64,000 bases of DNA from Eurosta solidaginis. Lineage: Eukaryota; Arthropoda; Insecta; Diptera; Tephritidae. The position numbers and the translations under genes were made by a program. The stretch is taken from NCBI RefSeq assembly GCF_040869045.1, contig NC_090321.1, positions 132,113,689-132,177,688 on the forward strand. The letters are read 5' to 3'. Each line of letters begins with the position of its first letter. Within the stretch, counting starts at the first letter, position 1. The notes below the pieces were generated by a model, which was not told the origin of the DNA, made no database searches, and worked only from the letters and a program-made list of their open reading frames with translations. Below are positions 20,593-30,450 of this stretch, piece by piece.

Positions 20593-21065
20593 CAAAACCT
20601 AAAAGACGCAGGAAAACGAAGCAACGAATTTCCAAAAAAGAATGCGAGGGTAGTTTCAAGCCGGATCGCACTACTGTTGTGAAACGTGGGAACGACACTG
20701 ATTATGCGAAGCCAATCCGTCAAGCGCAAGCTCTACGAAGTAGTTCATTGGTCAAACAACAGGGTGTGAGGGAACGACCCATGGTAATGAGTAGTAATAT
20801 CAGACACTGGCATGACAAGAACTTTAATTCGGAAGGTTTCTTGGAGGGAGATTTGGTACTGCAATACAACCCTCACCGGCAGAAAGGTGTTCCATCCAAA
20901 TATAGGTGCAGTTGGGAAGGCCCGTACAGAGTTGTGAAGATGATCAATGATGTCAGCTACCGCATACAAGCAATTGGAAAACCAAGAAATAGAAGAGTAG
21001 TACATTTGGCGGTGCTAACAGCGTTTAGATCGAGAGATTTGTCTGATCGGGACGATCAGACTTAG
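20589..21065 (+). pseudogene. Integrase C-terminal remnant
   Basis: The frame contains FLEGDLVLQYNPHRQKGVP, WEGPYRVVKMINDVSYRIQ and NRRVVHLAVLTAF, the SH3-like C-terminal domain of gypsy integrases. The catalytic core (D, D, E) is absent upstream. It ends just before the purine tract ggtggagggcag and the 3' LTR. Confidence 0.85.
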
Positions 21066-21076
21066 GTGGAGGGCAG

Positions 21077-21620
21077 TGTGACGATTACGAGTGACACTGA
21101 TACTCACATCCCTAGTCTGATGCTAAGTAAATAAAGTCACAACAACAATAAAGTAGACAGTCACTTGTATCTACATAAACGAATCAATCATTATGTCTAC
21201 ACATATGTAGGTACACGCAGCTGAGAAGCAAGGCACAACCACATGCATATATCTGAGATACTTCTGAAAGTATGCAATGAGAGAAGCTATAAAATCGTGC
21301 AACTGTAGTTACAGCTGAGAAATTTAAGAGCTGATGACAACTAGTAGATTCTGGAAATGGAAGCGCCTAGAAGATGCGAACGAGGTAATCAGAGAGTATA
21401 AAAGGCCGCAAATGTAGAGGCGCTAAAAATCAGTTTCATTTGAGCTATCAATCAGTTTGGTTGTTAAGCAAGCTATTCGTTGCAAAGTATAAGTGTTATT
21501 GTGAAGTACATTTTGTAAAGGCCATTTTTCTATTATTCAATATTGGAGTTATTTATTCAACAGTTTAATGATAAACTTAGAAAAAGGGCAAATAAGAGAA
21601 TTTGCAGTAAATTCGTTACA
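21077..21620 (+). repeat. 3' LTR of the deleted gypsy
   Basis: Matches 18856-19380 across its length with the same TATA box, polyadenylation signal and terminal GTTACA; it has an extra block near aagctattcgttgcaaag. Confidence 0.9.
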
Positions 21621-21624
21621 ATAT

Positions 21625-22142
21625 GTCCCGGGGTTGTAGTTTTTAGCGCCAATAACATACTACAACTGCATTTTATTTCACAGATATGTCAAAGTTTATT
21701 TCGTAATTATTTTCAGAGTATTTCTCGTTAATTTGGTTGATATTACGGAAGAGTTTTAGGATTTTTTGGTAGTACATATTTAGGGAATACATTAAGGACT
21801 ATTAAATACCAACATGTTCGGCTTTATTTATGATTTTCGTTACGGTTTTATTTCAAACAGTTTTGAAACTACTTCGGTTAAGTTACATCAATCCTTAAAT
21901 ATTTCTAGAAAAAGTCCTGGCCTACCATTTAATAATATCGAAAATAGTGGCAGGATAAGCCGGGCACGTCAGTGCATCCGACATGTATGCAGCATTACAG
22001 CGACATGTTAAGCTACGGCTCTGCTTTATGCTCTACTATGAGCTTTATTGTGGTATATTTCGGGGCCCTTCCGGTGCCAAATCTTGATCGTTTGAGGGTC
22101 AATTAGGTGTAAGTTAGTGGTGATATCAACCCGAACAACAAC
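21625..22142. other. Non-coding; possible LINE 3' end with CAACAACAATAATA tail
   Basis: No gene seen. The final stretch, from about 21950 to gaacaacaacaataata at 22130-22148, looks like the 3' end of a CAA-tailed retroposon, but no coding motif supports this. Confidence 0.35.
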
Positions 22143-22189
22143 AATAATATTAATTTTATAATTTATTTAATAATTTGGGAAAAATTTAA

Positions 22190-22545
22190 ACAACGTGACA
22201 TCAGGACGGACAAGGCGACAGCTGTTTCGATTATACCTTGTAAATCTCTTCAAAGCCTTTTCTCCCGGGAGAGGGAGTCGAACTCGCACCCCTACGATAG
22301 TTGAAATGGTTGTAAACGCATTCAGCTACGTCATGCCTGTTGTGAAGTCTTTCCCAATTGCCTTCTTTTTGCATATTTTAATCTTTTACACATTGCATAC
22401 TTCGTATGCAATTATGTGTTAAAGCTATGCTTGGTACGGCGGTTTTCAAAGAAACGTTGGTTTTTGTTGCTGTTTTCGTTCTATTTATAGAACTACAACG
22501 ATTAACCAATTTTGTCTGTTTGTATGATTTTTAATAATCGGGGAT
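22190..22545 (-). mobile_element. tRNA-like SINE, left arm copy
   Basis: On the minus strand it has an A box TAGCTGAATGCG (about 22317-22328) and a B box GAGTTCGACTCCC (about 22273-22285) followed by CTCCCGG, resembling the 3' half of a class II tRNA (Leu/Ser). It mirrors 22591-22946. Confidence 0.6.
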
Positions 22546-22590
22546 TGCCCATATTGCTTTTTTAAATGTATGAAAACATTTTTTATTTGA

Positions 22591-22946
22591 ATCCCCGATT
22601 ATTAAAAATCATACAAACAGACAAAATTGGTTAATCGTTGTAGTTCTATAAATAGAACGAAAACAGCAACAAAAACCAACGTTTCTTTGAAAACCGCCGT
22701 ACCAAGCATAGCTTTAACACATAATTGCATACGAAGTATGCAATGTGTAAAAGATTAAAATATGCAAAAAGAAGGCAATTGGGAAAGACTTCACAACAGG
22801 CATGACGTAGCTGAATGCGTTTACAACCATTTCAACTATCGTAGGGGTGCGAGTTCGACTCCCACTCCCGGGAGAAAAGGCTTTGAAGAGATTTACAAGG
22901 TATAATCGAAACAGCTGTCGCCTTGTCCGTCCTGATGTCACGTTGT
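22591..22946 (+). mobile_element. tRNA-like SINE, right arm copy
   Basis: A box TAGCTGAATGCG at 22808-22819 and B box GAGTTCGACTCCC at 22851-22863. The upstream part carries the palindrome ttctataaatagaa. A related copy lies at 33540-33897. Confidence 0.6.
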
Positions 22947-23129
22947 TTAAATTTTTCCCAAATTATTAAATAAATTATAAAATTAAAAAATTGCTTCAAA
23001 TAAAAAATGTTTTCATACATTTAAAAAAGCAATATGGGCAATCCCCGATTATTAAAAATAATATTAATTATCGGGATTCTGCCGATCTTTTTTCATTTAA
23101 ATTTTTCAACAACTAATTCTGGTAATGAT

Positions 23130-24021
23130 TAAACTGCTGTAACAGCAACTGCGCTCACAGCCCCTCTCACAGCTTCTGTTTCATCTTTTGATTTCTCTGC
23201 CTCTACAAATTCTGCTGCTACCGGGATCACTTGCCTGAAGCAAAACGGAGCTGCTATTACTGCTGTCAGTGCGTGTGAACTATATACTGCGCGTCACACA
23301 TATAGTGGCCGTCAACGAAAAACTAACATTTACCCACATACATAAACGGCAACGAAGAGATAACTCACACGCAGATCACACACAGTCATCAGTCGAAGTA
23401 GTACTCACATATACACGCGCATATGGCTATGCGAGAGGCTATAAACTACAGATACACACGCGACGCGTATATAGGCAACCAAGCAAAAAATTCTAGCAGA
23501 AGAAACGTCTAGACATTTGGGCACAGAGTATAAAAGCAGCGAAAGCTGAGTAGTCAGTAATCAGTTTGATTTAAGCACGCTATCAGTTGCGAAGTGAAGT
23601 TTAATTGCGAAGTACTTTTAAAGTAGTATAATAAAGACCATTTGGTAATACAGAATATTGGAGTGTTTTAATCAACAATTTAGCGATACGAACGTAAGCA
23701 GAAGGTTGCAAATAAGCAGGATATCCTAAAAATCGTTACAATATTGTTTCCAATAACGAATGCTGTACTGCCGCTGCTACTACTGAAGCTTGTGCTACCC
23801 CCAATCGTGTTTCCTCTGAATCTGTAGCTTTAGAACCTGGTGCTCCTAGGGAGGTGACTGCCATTCCACATCGTAGGTGCACTTTTGTATCACGGCTCCA
23901 TGTATCGCTGACGGAAGCTGATATTTCTAATTACGTTTGCTACAAGCTTGGTATTGCACTTAACACCAACATTAATGTTTATAAGTTTAATTTTAAGTCT
24001 GAGAGGGAAATTCAATTATAA
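23130..24021 (+). pseudogene. LINE ORF1 remnant, split by an LTR
   Basis: Before the LTR the frame is rich in Thr, Ala and Ser (ATALTAPLTASVSSFDFS). After it come ECCTAAATTEAC and then RCTFVSRLHVSLTEADISNY with YKLGIALNTNINVYKF, ending at TAA 24019-24021. The R-L-x-x-x-x-x-E-x-D-I segment is typical of ORF1 nucleic-acid-binding domains in CR1-type insect LINEs. The PHD finger and N-terminus are not seen. Confidence 0.65.
23274..23740 (+). repeat. Solo LTR (or fragment) of gypsy type inside LINE ORF1
   Basis: Contains gagtataaaagcagc (about 23526) and ataataaagacc (about 23629) and ends AAATCGTTACA, like the LTRs at 18.9 and 21.1 kb. Its closest relative in the window is 1484-1938. The left boundary is uncertain and no matching 4-bp target duplication was found next to the right-hand atat. 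Confidence 0.65.
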
Positions 24022-24127
24022 ATTCAATAGGGTACTCGATTCTACTTTCTAGCCGATACATTCTGTCGTGCATTTGTTTACTAGAAAGTCGAACTGAGCC
24101 CGCGCTGATTTAAATAACTCAAAAAAC

Positions 24128-25257
24128 TTGCCAGGTAACACTCCAGAGGTGGTACAAACTTCAATTACGATTTATCAGAACGTTAGGGGGTTGAACACTG
24201 AACTAACGGATATTTTTCTACAGAGTCATGCAAGTTCTTATGATGTACTTGTATTTACCGAGACTTGGTTAAAACGAACAGTATTTAATGCCGAAGTTTT
24301 ATCGAGTTCGCTTGAAATTTTTAGAAAAAACGGAGTGACCAGAGCTGGTGGAGGTGTGTTAATTGCCGTTCACACTAGGTTTTCCGCGGAGGAAGTACAC
24401 TTTGCAGATTACGAGGATACTGAGTTTCTTTGCGTTAGAGTAAAACTTTCCTCAACCTACAAATATTTTATAGCAAGTTACATTCCCCCAAAATCTGACA
24501 TTTCTTTATATTTGAAACATTCCTCAATAGTGAAATCTGTGTTCAGTACTGCCAGGGCCTGTGATTCTGTCATTTTACTTGGCGATTTTAATCTGCCATG
24601 TTGTGCCATGTGTGACGTGGAATCTTATAGAAGGGATGCTTGTCCCTACTTCATCTCGCGCTATCTTCTACAAGTTCCTAAATGAATTAGCAGGACTTTT
24701 TCAAGTGAACAACATTCATAATAAATTTGGTAAATGCTTGGATTTCATTTTTACAGACGATTCATCAAATTTTTTTGTAAAACGATGCGATCCCTTTTCC
24801 CTACCTGAAGATGTATATCATCCAGCTCTTGCGATATTTATGGAATCTCACAATCTATCTGACCTTACCTCCAACGTAGTGCGAAAGACCCTTCACCGAT
24901 TTCTGTTTAGAGGCTAATTGGCCTAAAGTAATACTCGAAGTGTCGAAAATGAATTGGCCTGAGTACGATGGGGATATTGACGAAAGTATATCTCATTTTA
25001 ATAATGTATTATACGGAATATTCCAAAAATGCATGCCTATGTCCGAAAACACTGCGATTGCCTCATCGGCTTGGAGCACTAAGAACTGAAGCGCCTGAAA
25101 AATCAAAAGACGCGTTCATTCAAACGATACAAACAATCTGGATCAATAACTGCATATGCCGCCTACTCAATTTTACGATACTAGTATAACACGTTAAATA
25201 GAAGTTGTTACAAGAACTATATCTGTAGGATTAAGAGCCAAATTTTTAAGAATCTAA
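24128..25257 (+). pseudogene. LINE ORF2 endonuclease and linker
   Basis: The frame 24128-24685 reads SITIYQNVRGLNTELTDIFL (QNVRG box), YDVLVFTETWLKR (the T-E-x-W box), GGGVLIAVHTRFS, SYIPPKSDI and ILLGDFNLP (the G-D-F-N box), all endonuclease motifs. A frameshift near 24660 moves the rest to another frame (24661-24917: FGKCLDFIFTDDSSNFFV, VYHPALAIF, the degraded S-D-H box). The linker to RT includes SAWSTKELKRLKNQKTRSFK in broken frames. The enzyme nicks chromosomal DNA in active elements. Confidence 0.85.
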
Positions 25258-25625
25258 GCGGTCACCGTGGTGTGATGGTAGCGTGCTCCGCCTACCACAC
25301 CGGATGCCCTGGGTTCAAACCCCGGGCAAAGCAACATCAAACATTTTAGAAATAAGGTTTTTCAATTAGAAGAAAATTTTTCTAAGCGGGGTCGCCCCTC
25401 GGCAGTGTTTGGCAAGCGCTCCGGGTGTATTTCTGCCATGAAAAGCTCTCAGTGAAAACTCATCTGCCTTGCAGATGCCGTTCGGAGTCGGCATAAAATC
25501 ATGTAGGTCCCGTCCGGCCAATTTGTAGGGAAAATCAAGAGGACCACGACGCAAATTGGAAGAGAAGCTCGGCCTTAGATCTCTTCGGAGGTTATCGCGC
25601 CTTACATTTATTTATTTATTTATTT
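25258..25625 (+). mobile_element. tRNA-Gly-derived SINE, second copy
   Basis: Starts GCGGTCACCGTGGTGTGATG, A box 25268-25278, B box GGGTTCAAACCCC 25311-25323, same body as 8771-9155 and an (ATTT)n tail at about 25608-25625. Inserted between the endonuclease and RT of the LINE. The target duplication is not clear (taag at most). Confidence 0.88.
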
Positions 25626-25629
25626 AAGT

Positions 25630-26506
25630 CGTTTTACAGCCTTGTGAATTCGAAAAGGAAGATGAACGGGTTTCCTTCTACAATGAAGCTAGATGATGAG
25701 ATTTCCAACGATAGCTTCGAAATTGCTAATATGTTTGCGGATTTCTTCGAATCTAATTATTCAAACACCTCTAATTACCCGCCATCGAATTATCCTTTCA
25801 GATTGTCTCCCCTGAATTCCCAGGCAGTTCCATATATATGTACCTACTCATGATGTTTTAACCCATATGGAAAATCAAAAATTTCTTACTCTAGTGGTCC
25901 GGATCAAATGCCGTCTAGCCTGTTTGTTCAGTGCCTCTCTGAAGCAGGGGATATTTCCCAACAAGTGTAAAGAATCATTCATAATACCACTGCCTAAAAA
26001 TGGAAGTATAACGTGTGTTATAAATTATAGAGGAATAGCTAAATTCAACTCTATTCCTAAGCTACTTGAATCGATAATCACAGAAGAACTAGCTTTTAGA
26101 GCATCTTCATTAGTTGACTTTTCACAACATGGCCTTTGCAAGGTGTCCAACTTGCTTGAGTTTACAACCTTTGTATCCAACAGTTTTAAGACTAATGGTG
26201 AATTTGGTGGCATTTGATAAAGTTTCTCATTCCATACCTTTATTCAAACTTGATCGACTAGGATTTCCTCCATTGTTTCTCTCTTGGGTTTCTTCTTATT
26301 TGAAGGAAAGAAAACAAACAGTTATATTTAATAATTGCTGGTCTCGGATCATAAACGTAACTTCTGGTGTTCCACAAGGCAGCCACCTTGGTCCAGTTTT
26401 GTTCCTGTTGTTCATTAATGACCTTCCAAGTGTTTTGAAGTGCTACTCTAGTTCATTGGTGTAATGTAAAGTCCCGTCACTAAACCTTACTAAGTGCACG
26501 TTCATG
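25630..26506 (+). pseudogene. LINE RT, 5' half, frame-shifted
   Basis: Segments read LVNSKRKMNGFPSTMKLDDE and EIANMFADFFESNYS, then FSASLKQGIFPNKCKESFII (RT fingers), NYRGIAKFNSIPKLLESI, VAFDKVSHSIPLFKLDRLGF, SGVPQGSHLGPVLFLLFIND and LNLTKCTFMC. Between PSVLKCYSS and CKVPSLNLTKC the Y/FADD box is missing, so the catalytic palm has been deleted. The BEL element at 26507 cuts it directly after TKCTFMC. Confidence 0.85.
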
Positions 26507-26877
26507 TGTTGCCGATTAAACTTGAATTTACATTTTATTATACACTTCTGTATCGATATTTGCTAAGATAGTATACTTTGAAAACTTTGATTATTTTAGA
26601 ATGGCATCACTATAGTTAGTTTCGTTCATATATAGAATTTAACGAAGCATCACTTATACACGTGTATTCCACAAATTTAATTTCATTTTATAACGAACGT
26701 GCGAAGGAATCAAACGAAGAGTAAGTTTTCTAGTTTTGCCAAAACCTTTTCTTTTATTATACCATATGTTATCTTATAGATATTTAAACTTTGCTGTACA
26801 CAATATAAAAGTGAATAAATGGCATGCTATGATATGCGTTGGTTTACTTTCGTTCGCTCGTTATTCCTGCCGTAACA
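26507..26877 (+). repeat. 5' LTR of the BEL element
   Basis: TGTTGCCGATTAAACTTG start and TTCCTGCCGTAACA end, with gtgaataaatgg (polyadenylation-like) near 26812. Matches 28063-28424. Confidence 0.88.
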
Positions 26878-26925
26878 TTTTTTAATATTCTTTTCGCAAT
26901 ATAATCTGCACATACGAAGAAACAA

Positions 26926-27387
26926 ATGGGACGCTACAATTTTCGAAGACCGAAAACGAATATGTCTACCAAAGTGGGAAATAATCTAATGGATACTTCA
27001 CAAGGAAGCACCGAGATGGAGTCTGCCAGCGAAAGAGAGACGAACTCAGCACCCACCAAAGCAGACAAGTGTATACGTGAGTTAAAAAAACAAACTAGAG
27101 ATTTACAGCGCTCATTAGCAGAGTCTGAAGAAGAAAAGCTAGATTTGAAGCAATCAATTGCTTTACAGTCAAAAATTAGTACTATAAGCGTTAATTTTGC
27201 CGACGCAGCCTTTACCAACTCCCAGTTGGCAAATACAAATACATACGTCAATACTGCCGACGTTACCTCTGACAGCACTCGTTGTGCTAATACAGCCTCT
27301 GCCTACGTCAACACTGCCGAGATTACCTCTGCCAGCACTCGTTGTGCTAATACAGCATCTGCCTACGTCAACACTTATAAAAATTAA
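26926..27387 (+). pseudogene. BEL gag fragment
   Basis: The frame MGRYNFRRPKTNMSTKVGN has a coiled-coil stretch ELKKQTRDLQRSLAESEEEK (residues about 47-70). It ends in Ala/Thr/Asn-rich repeats (CANTASAYVNTAEITSASTR, two to three units of about 23 residues) that look like a local expansion. The CCHC part and protease are absent because of the internal deletion. Confidence 0.65.
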
Positions 27388-27456
27388 ATAGCTGAATATA
27401 TAAACACTTCTTATGCATGAAAATTGTCGGACTCGGAAGCAGCAAAAGTTACATCC

Positions 27457-27825
27457 CAAATGTAGTATCTGCCACATTTCGCCGTGTCTAATGTGAACAA
27501 AGGCAATAAGCTGCGCCTAGTTTTCGATGCCGCTGCTTCTATTAATGGAGTCTCTTTTTATTCAAGGTTGATGAAGGGCCCTGAAACTTATCAGCCAAAA
27601 CCCCATTTGTTTATTTTATTTAAGTTCCGACAAGGTCAAATAGGTGTATGTGCTGACATACGTGAAATGTTTCACCGCGTTAAAATCCGTGAAACAGACC
27701 AAGAAGCGCAACGCTTTATATGGAGGGATGGAGATACAACTAGGGTACCGGAGGTATACATTTTGACAGCCATGATATTTGGCTCGGCGTGTTCACCATG
27801 TTCAGCACAATACGTTAAGATTTGA
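27457..27825 (+). pseudogene. BEL/Pao reverse transcriptase fragment
   Basis: YLPHFAVSNVNKGNKLRLVF then DAAASINGVSFYSRLMKGPE and VCADIREMFHRVKIRETDQE, QRFIWRDGDTTRVPEVYIL and IFGSACSPCSAQYV follow the BEL RT pattern (L-R-L-V-F-D-A-A, D-I-x-E-M-F/Y-x-x-V, Q-R-F-x-W-R). The frame stops at 27825, before the YVDD-type catalytic box. Confidence 0.88.
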
Positions 27826-27859
27826 ATGCAAGAAAATTTGAAAAAATTTGAAAAACCAA

Positions 27860-28050
27860 TAACGGTGGGCGATATAGTACTCGTCTGAGATGAGAACGAA
27901 CGTCGAGGAGAATGGAAACGAGGCATCATAGTGGAGATATTTCCAGCACCAGATGGCCAAGTGCGTTCTGCTGTCGTAAAGACAAGTACTGGAAATTTGC
28001 TGAGACCGGCTTCCAAGTTAGCTGTTTTAGACGTGGTTCGTGAATCTTCG
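27860..28050 (+). pseudogene. BEL integrase C-terminal domain remnant
   Basis: TVGDIVLV, a TGA stop at about 27888, then DENERRGEWKRGIIVEIFPA, DGQVRSAVVKTSTGNLLRPA and SKLAVLDVV form the conserved C-terminal (DUF5641-like) domain of BEL polyproteins. The integrase core is deleted. Confidence 0.85.
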
Positions 28051-28062
28051 GTAGCCCGTGGA

Positions 28063-28424
28063 TGTTACCGATTAAACTTGAATTTACATTTTATTATATA
28101 CTTCTCCATCGATATTTGCTAAGATAGTATACTTTGATTATTTTAAGATGGCATCACTATAGTTAGTTTCGTTAATGTATAGAATTTAACGAAGCATCAC
28201 TTATACATATGTATTCCACAAATTTAATTTCAGTTTATAACGAACGTGCGAAGGAATCAAACGAAGAGTAAGTTTTCTAGTTTTACCAAAACCTTTTCTT
28301 TTATTATTCCATATATTATCTTATAGATATTAAAACTTTTCTGTACACAATATAAAAGTGAATAAATGGCATGTTATGATATGCGTTGTTTTACTTTCGT
28401 TCGCTCGTTATTCCTGCCGTAACA
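28063..28424 (+). repeat. 3' LTR of the BEL element
   Basis: TGTTACCGATTAAACTTG start, CCTGCCGTAACA end; followed by tcgtg, after which the LINE sequence resumes. Confidence 0.88.
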
Positions 28425-29103
28425 TCGTGTGTTTTAGGAGGAAGTCCTTCCACATGATTATGCGATTATATAATCAAGCAAGTCACTAATTTTATTGATC
28501 TGGGCGTTTCAATGAACCCAAAACTGGATTTTAAATATCATATTGAATCTTGCGTGAATAGGGCACAAGGTACTTTGTCTTTCGTTAAATGTTGGTCTAA
28601 AAAATTCAAACACACATACGTTAAAAAACTCTTGTTATATGATTGGTCAGGCCTATTTTGGAATACGCTTCAATAATTTGGAATCTACGTTATCAGGTTC
28701 ATTCTGACAAGCTGGAATCGGTCCAGAAACAATTTTTGGGTTTTGCTTTAAAACACTTACCATGGGACCCTTCCAAAAATCTTCCCCCCCTACTGCAACC
28801 GGGTAAAACTACTACAGTTGCCCACGTCACAGAGCCACAGGGAGGTGCTTGGGGTCTTATTTATTTTAAAACCAATAAGTGGGTCGATAAATAGTCCATT
28901 TTTGTTTGGTGAGATCAAGCTTAATGTTCCAATTAGGCCATCTAGACATTTTCATTCAATTTATGTACCTACATGCAGATCGAATTATGAAATGCACGAA
29001 CCACTTCGCTGTTTATGTCATGATTTTAATAAACACTCTAAAAATTTTGGCGCCGCCTGTGTCTCGTTCCTTGGTATTAAAAAATATTTTTTGACTACAT
29101 TAA
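28425..29103 (+). pseudogene. LINE ORF2 C-terminal part
   Basis: Frames read FIDLGVSMNPKLDFKYHIES, CVNRAQGTLSFVKCWSKKF, RPILEYASIIWNLRYQVHSD and KLESVQKQFLGFALKHLPW, the RT thumb and C-terminus of a CR1-like LINE. A further block, INSPFLFGEIKLNVPIRPSR and YVPTCRSNYEMHEPLRCLC, is its terminal domain. A short unrelated or damaged stretch lies at about 28790-28890 between the two blocks. Confidence 0.8.
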
Positions 29104-29344
29104 GGGCTTCATTCTGTATTGCGAACGATATCTCAGACGAATGATTCGCCTTCAAACGGTTCGGTCTAGCAATGGTCTTTTCTATCATTTTCGTTCGCCA
29201 TTCACGTTTCTTACTTCATGTCAAACAGGAAGGAGAAAGCAGTTGTCAAATGAAACGTTGCCGTCGTTTAACATAGTGTAAATACACTAGAGATTCGCTT
29301 CTGAGGCGAAACGAAAGAGCGTTTCGTAATAGAGAATGGAGCCC
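29104..29344. mobile_element. PIF/Harbinger-like MITE, 241 bp, TAA target duplication
   Basis: Terminal inverted repeats GGGCTTCATTCTGTATTGCG (left) and GGGCTCCATTCTCTATTACG (right, minus strand) match at 17 of 20 positions. Flanked by taa on both sides (29101-29103 and 29345-29347). GGG termini and a 3-bp TWA-like duplication are Harbinger hallmarks. No transposase inside. Confidence 0.8.
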
Positions 29345-29869
29345 TAAATTTGTAATTTTAAATGAAGCAAAAAACGCTTAACTTTGACAATACTGTCCCT
29401 CTATTTCAAATATGAAAGTACCAGTCATTGAAAATTGTTTGCAAAATTGTGATTTGATCATTGTATGTACTAAAATTTATTCTGTATAAATTTTGTCTAC
29501 TATTAATTTGCTCTATTGTTGTGAATTTCATAAATTCACGTGTGCCCCCTACTGGTGAAACAGCTCCTTCATGAGTACATTGTGTGAGATCTTTTTGAGA
29601 TACTTATAAGAATTCATTTACAACATTTTAACTTCTGCTTACTGCTATGTTTTGAATTTGAAATTGTCAAGTGTTTAATTAAATACTGTTTAAATATTAT
29701 TTTGAAATTGATGACTGCATATGTTATTTATATCGTACATTATATCTTTAAATTAAGTGTCTGTATATTTTGTATAATTGTTTCACTTTTAGACTGATAA
29801 ATAAATTAAATAAATTAAATTAAAATATTGGGGACTATTACTTAATAATTTGAGGGTCCCAAATAGTCG

Positions 29870-30450
29870 TCACGGTCATCGTTAAATTACCCTAAGCTAT
29901 TAAAAAAGCAGACCCTGAAGTGATCCCCAAATAAAGCTCGAATGATCTCGAAATTAACTGAAAATACACTGAAATATTCCCAAATATCATCACGAAATTA
30001 CCACCAATGGACTCGAAATGACCCCGGTATGCCCCAAAATAATCAACGAAATCATCCCGATATTACCACGAAGTGATCGCTAAATGACCTCCAGAAAATC
30101 TTGAAATAGGTATCATGATCATCAATAAATGACAACATAGTGACCTCAAAATTACCAGAGAGAGCCACGAACTACTCCCAAAATTATCTTAAAATGACCC
30201 CGAAATAGCCCCCAAAACCATCCCGAAATTACCCCGAAGTGACGCCTAAATGACCCCGGAGACCCGAAATGGTCCCCAAGATTATCAGGAAATTACAAAA
30301 ATTAACCTCGAAATAATCCAGGAAGAACCAAGAAATAGTCCCCAAATGATCCCGAAATAGCTACATAATTATCCCTTAATAACCCACAAAGAGTCCCTTA
30401 AGCCTTCCGGGAGTGAACAAAATGATCCTGAAATGATCACGAAAAACAAC
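29870..30450. repeat. Quasi-periodic low-complexity tract, about 11-12-bp unit
   Basis: The tract is built from degenerate units of the type tgaccccgaaa / taccccgaag, repeated roughly fifty times. In the best part (30190-30270) A-runs start every 11 or 12 bases. Weaker traces reappear at 30950-31110. It is non-coding. Confidence 0.75.

Larger units (their letters stand above)
18856..21620 (+). mobile_element. Internally deleted gypsy-type LTR retrotransposon, ATAT target duplication
   Basis: LTRs at 18856-19380 and 21077-21620 surround gag and only the last part of integrase; protease, RT, RNase H and the integrase core are missing. The direct repeat atat lies at 18852-18855 and 21621-21624. 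Primer site of tRNA-Leu type at 19383 (TGGTTTCAGAAGAGGAA). The element is non-autonomous and would depend on enzymes supplied in trans. The LTRs differ by many substitutions and a roughly 20-bp indel near 21465, so it is older than the 11.3-kb gypsy. Confidence 0.9.
22151..22985. repeat. Large near-perfect inverted repeat, 395-bp arms, 45-bp spacer
   Basis: Arms 22151-22545 and 22591-22985 are reverse complements with very few mismatches; one is GAG/GGA-type at about 22273/22863. The spacer 22546-22590 is itself inverted relative to 22996-23040. Each arm carries one copy of a tRNA-like SINE. The whole is flanked by a 13-bp direct repeat aataatattaatt (22143-22155 and 23057-23069). Confidence 0.93.
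26507..28424 (+). mobile_element. Internally deleted BEL/Pao LTR retrotransposon
   Basis: LTRs 26507-26877 (371 bp) and 28063-28424 (362 bp) both run TGTT...AACA, typical BEL termini. The direct repeat tcatg / tcgtg (26502-26506 and 28425-28429) is a likely 5-bp target duplication with one mismatch. The inside keeps part of gag, a piece of RT and the integrase C-terminus only. The LTRs differ by several substitutions and a 9-bp gap. Non-autonomous. Confidence 0.88.
23070..29825 (+). mobile_element. CR1-like LINE carrying four nested insertions
   Basis: ORF1, endonuclease, RT and C-terminal pieces appear in order on the plus strand and end in a 3' UTR with tail taaataaattaaataaatt (about 29798-29825). 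It is interrupted by an LTR (23274-23740), a SINE (25258-25625), a BEL element (26507-28424) and a Harbinger MITE (29104-29344). Many frameshifts and a lost RT catalytic box make it inactive. Confidence 0.8.

Noticed and set aside
22808..22873. Functional tRNA gene from the A and B boxes
   Set aside because: Box spacing and the T-arm look tRNA-like, but the acceptor and anticodon stems do not pair, and two further diverged copies make it a SINE.
22714..22941. Matching 75-codon frames on opposite strands (22195-22422 and 22714-22941) as a duplicated gene
   Set aside because: They are the same stretch of the inverted SINE read in both arms; it contains tRNA-like promoter boxes and no protein features.
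27169..27477. Minus-strand Cys/Ser-rich frame antisense to BEL gag
   Set aside because: Its repeats are the complement of the gag expansion; a shadow frame.
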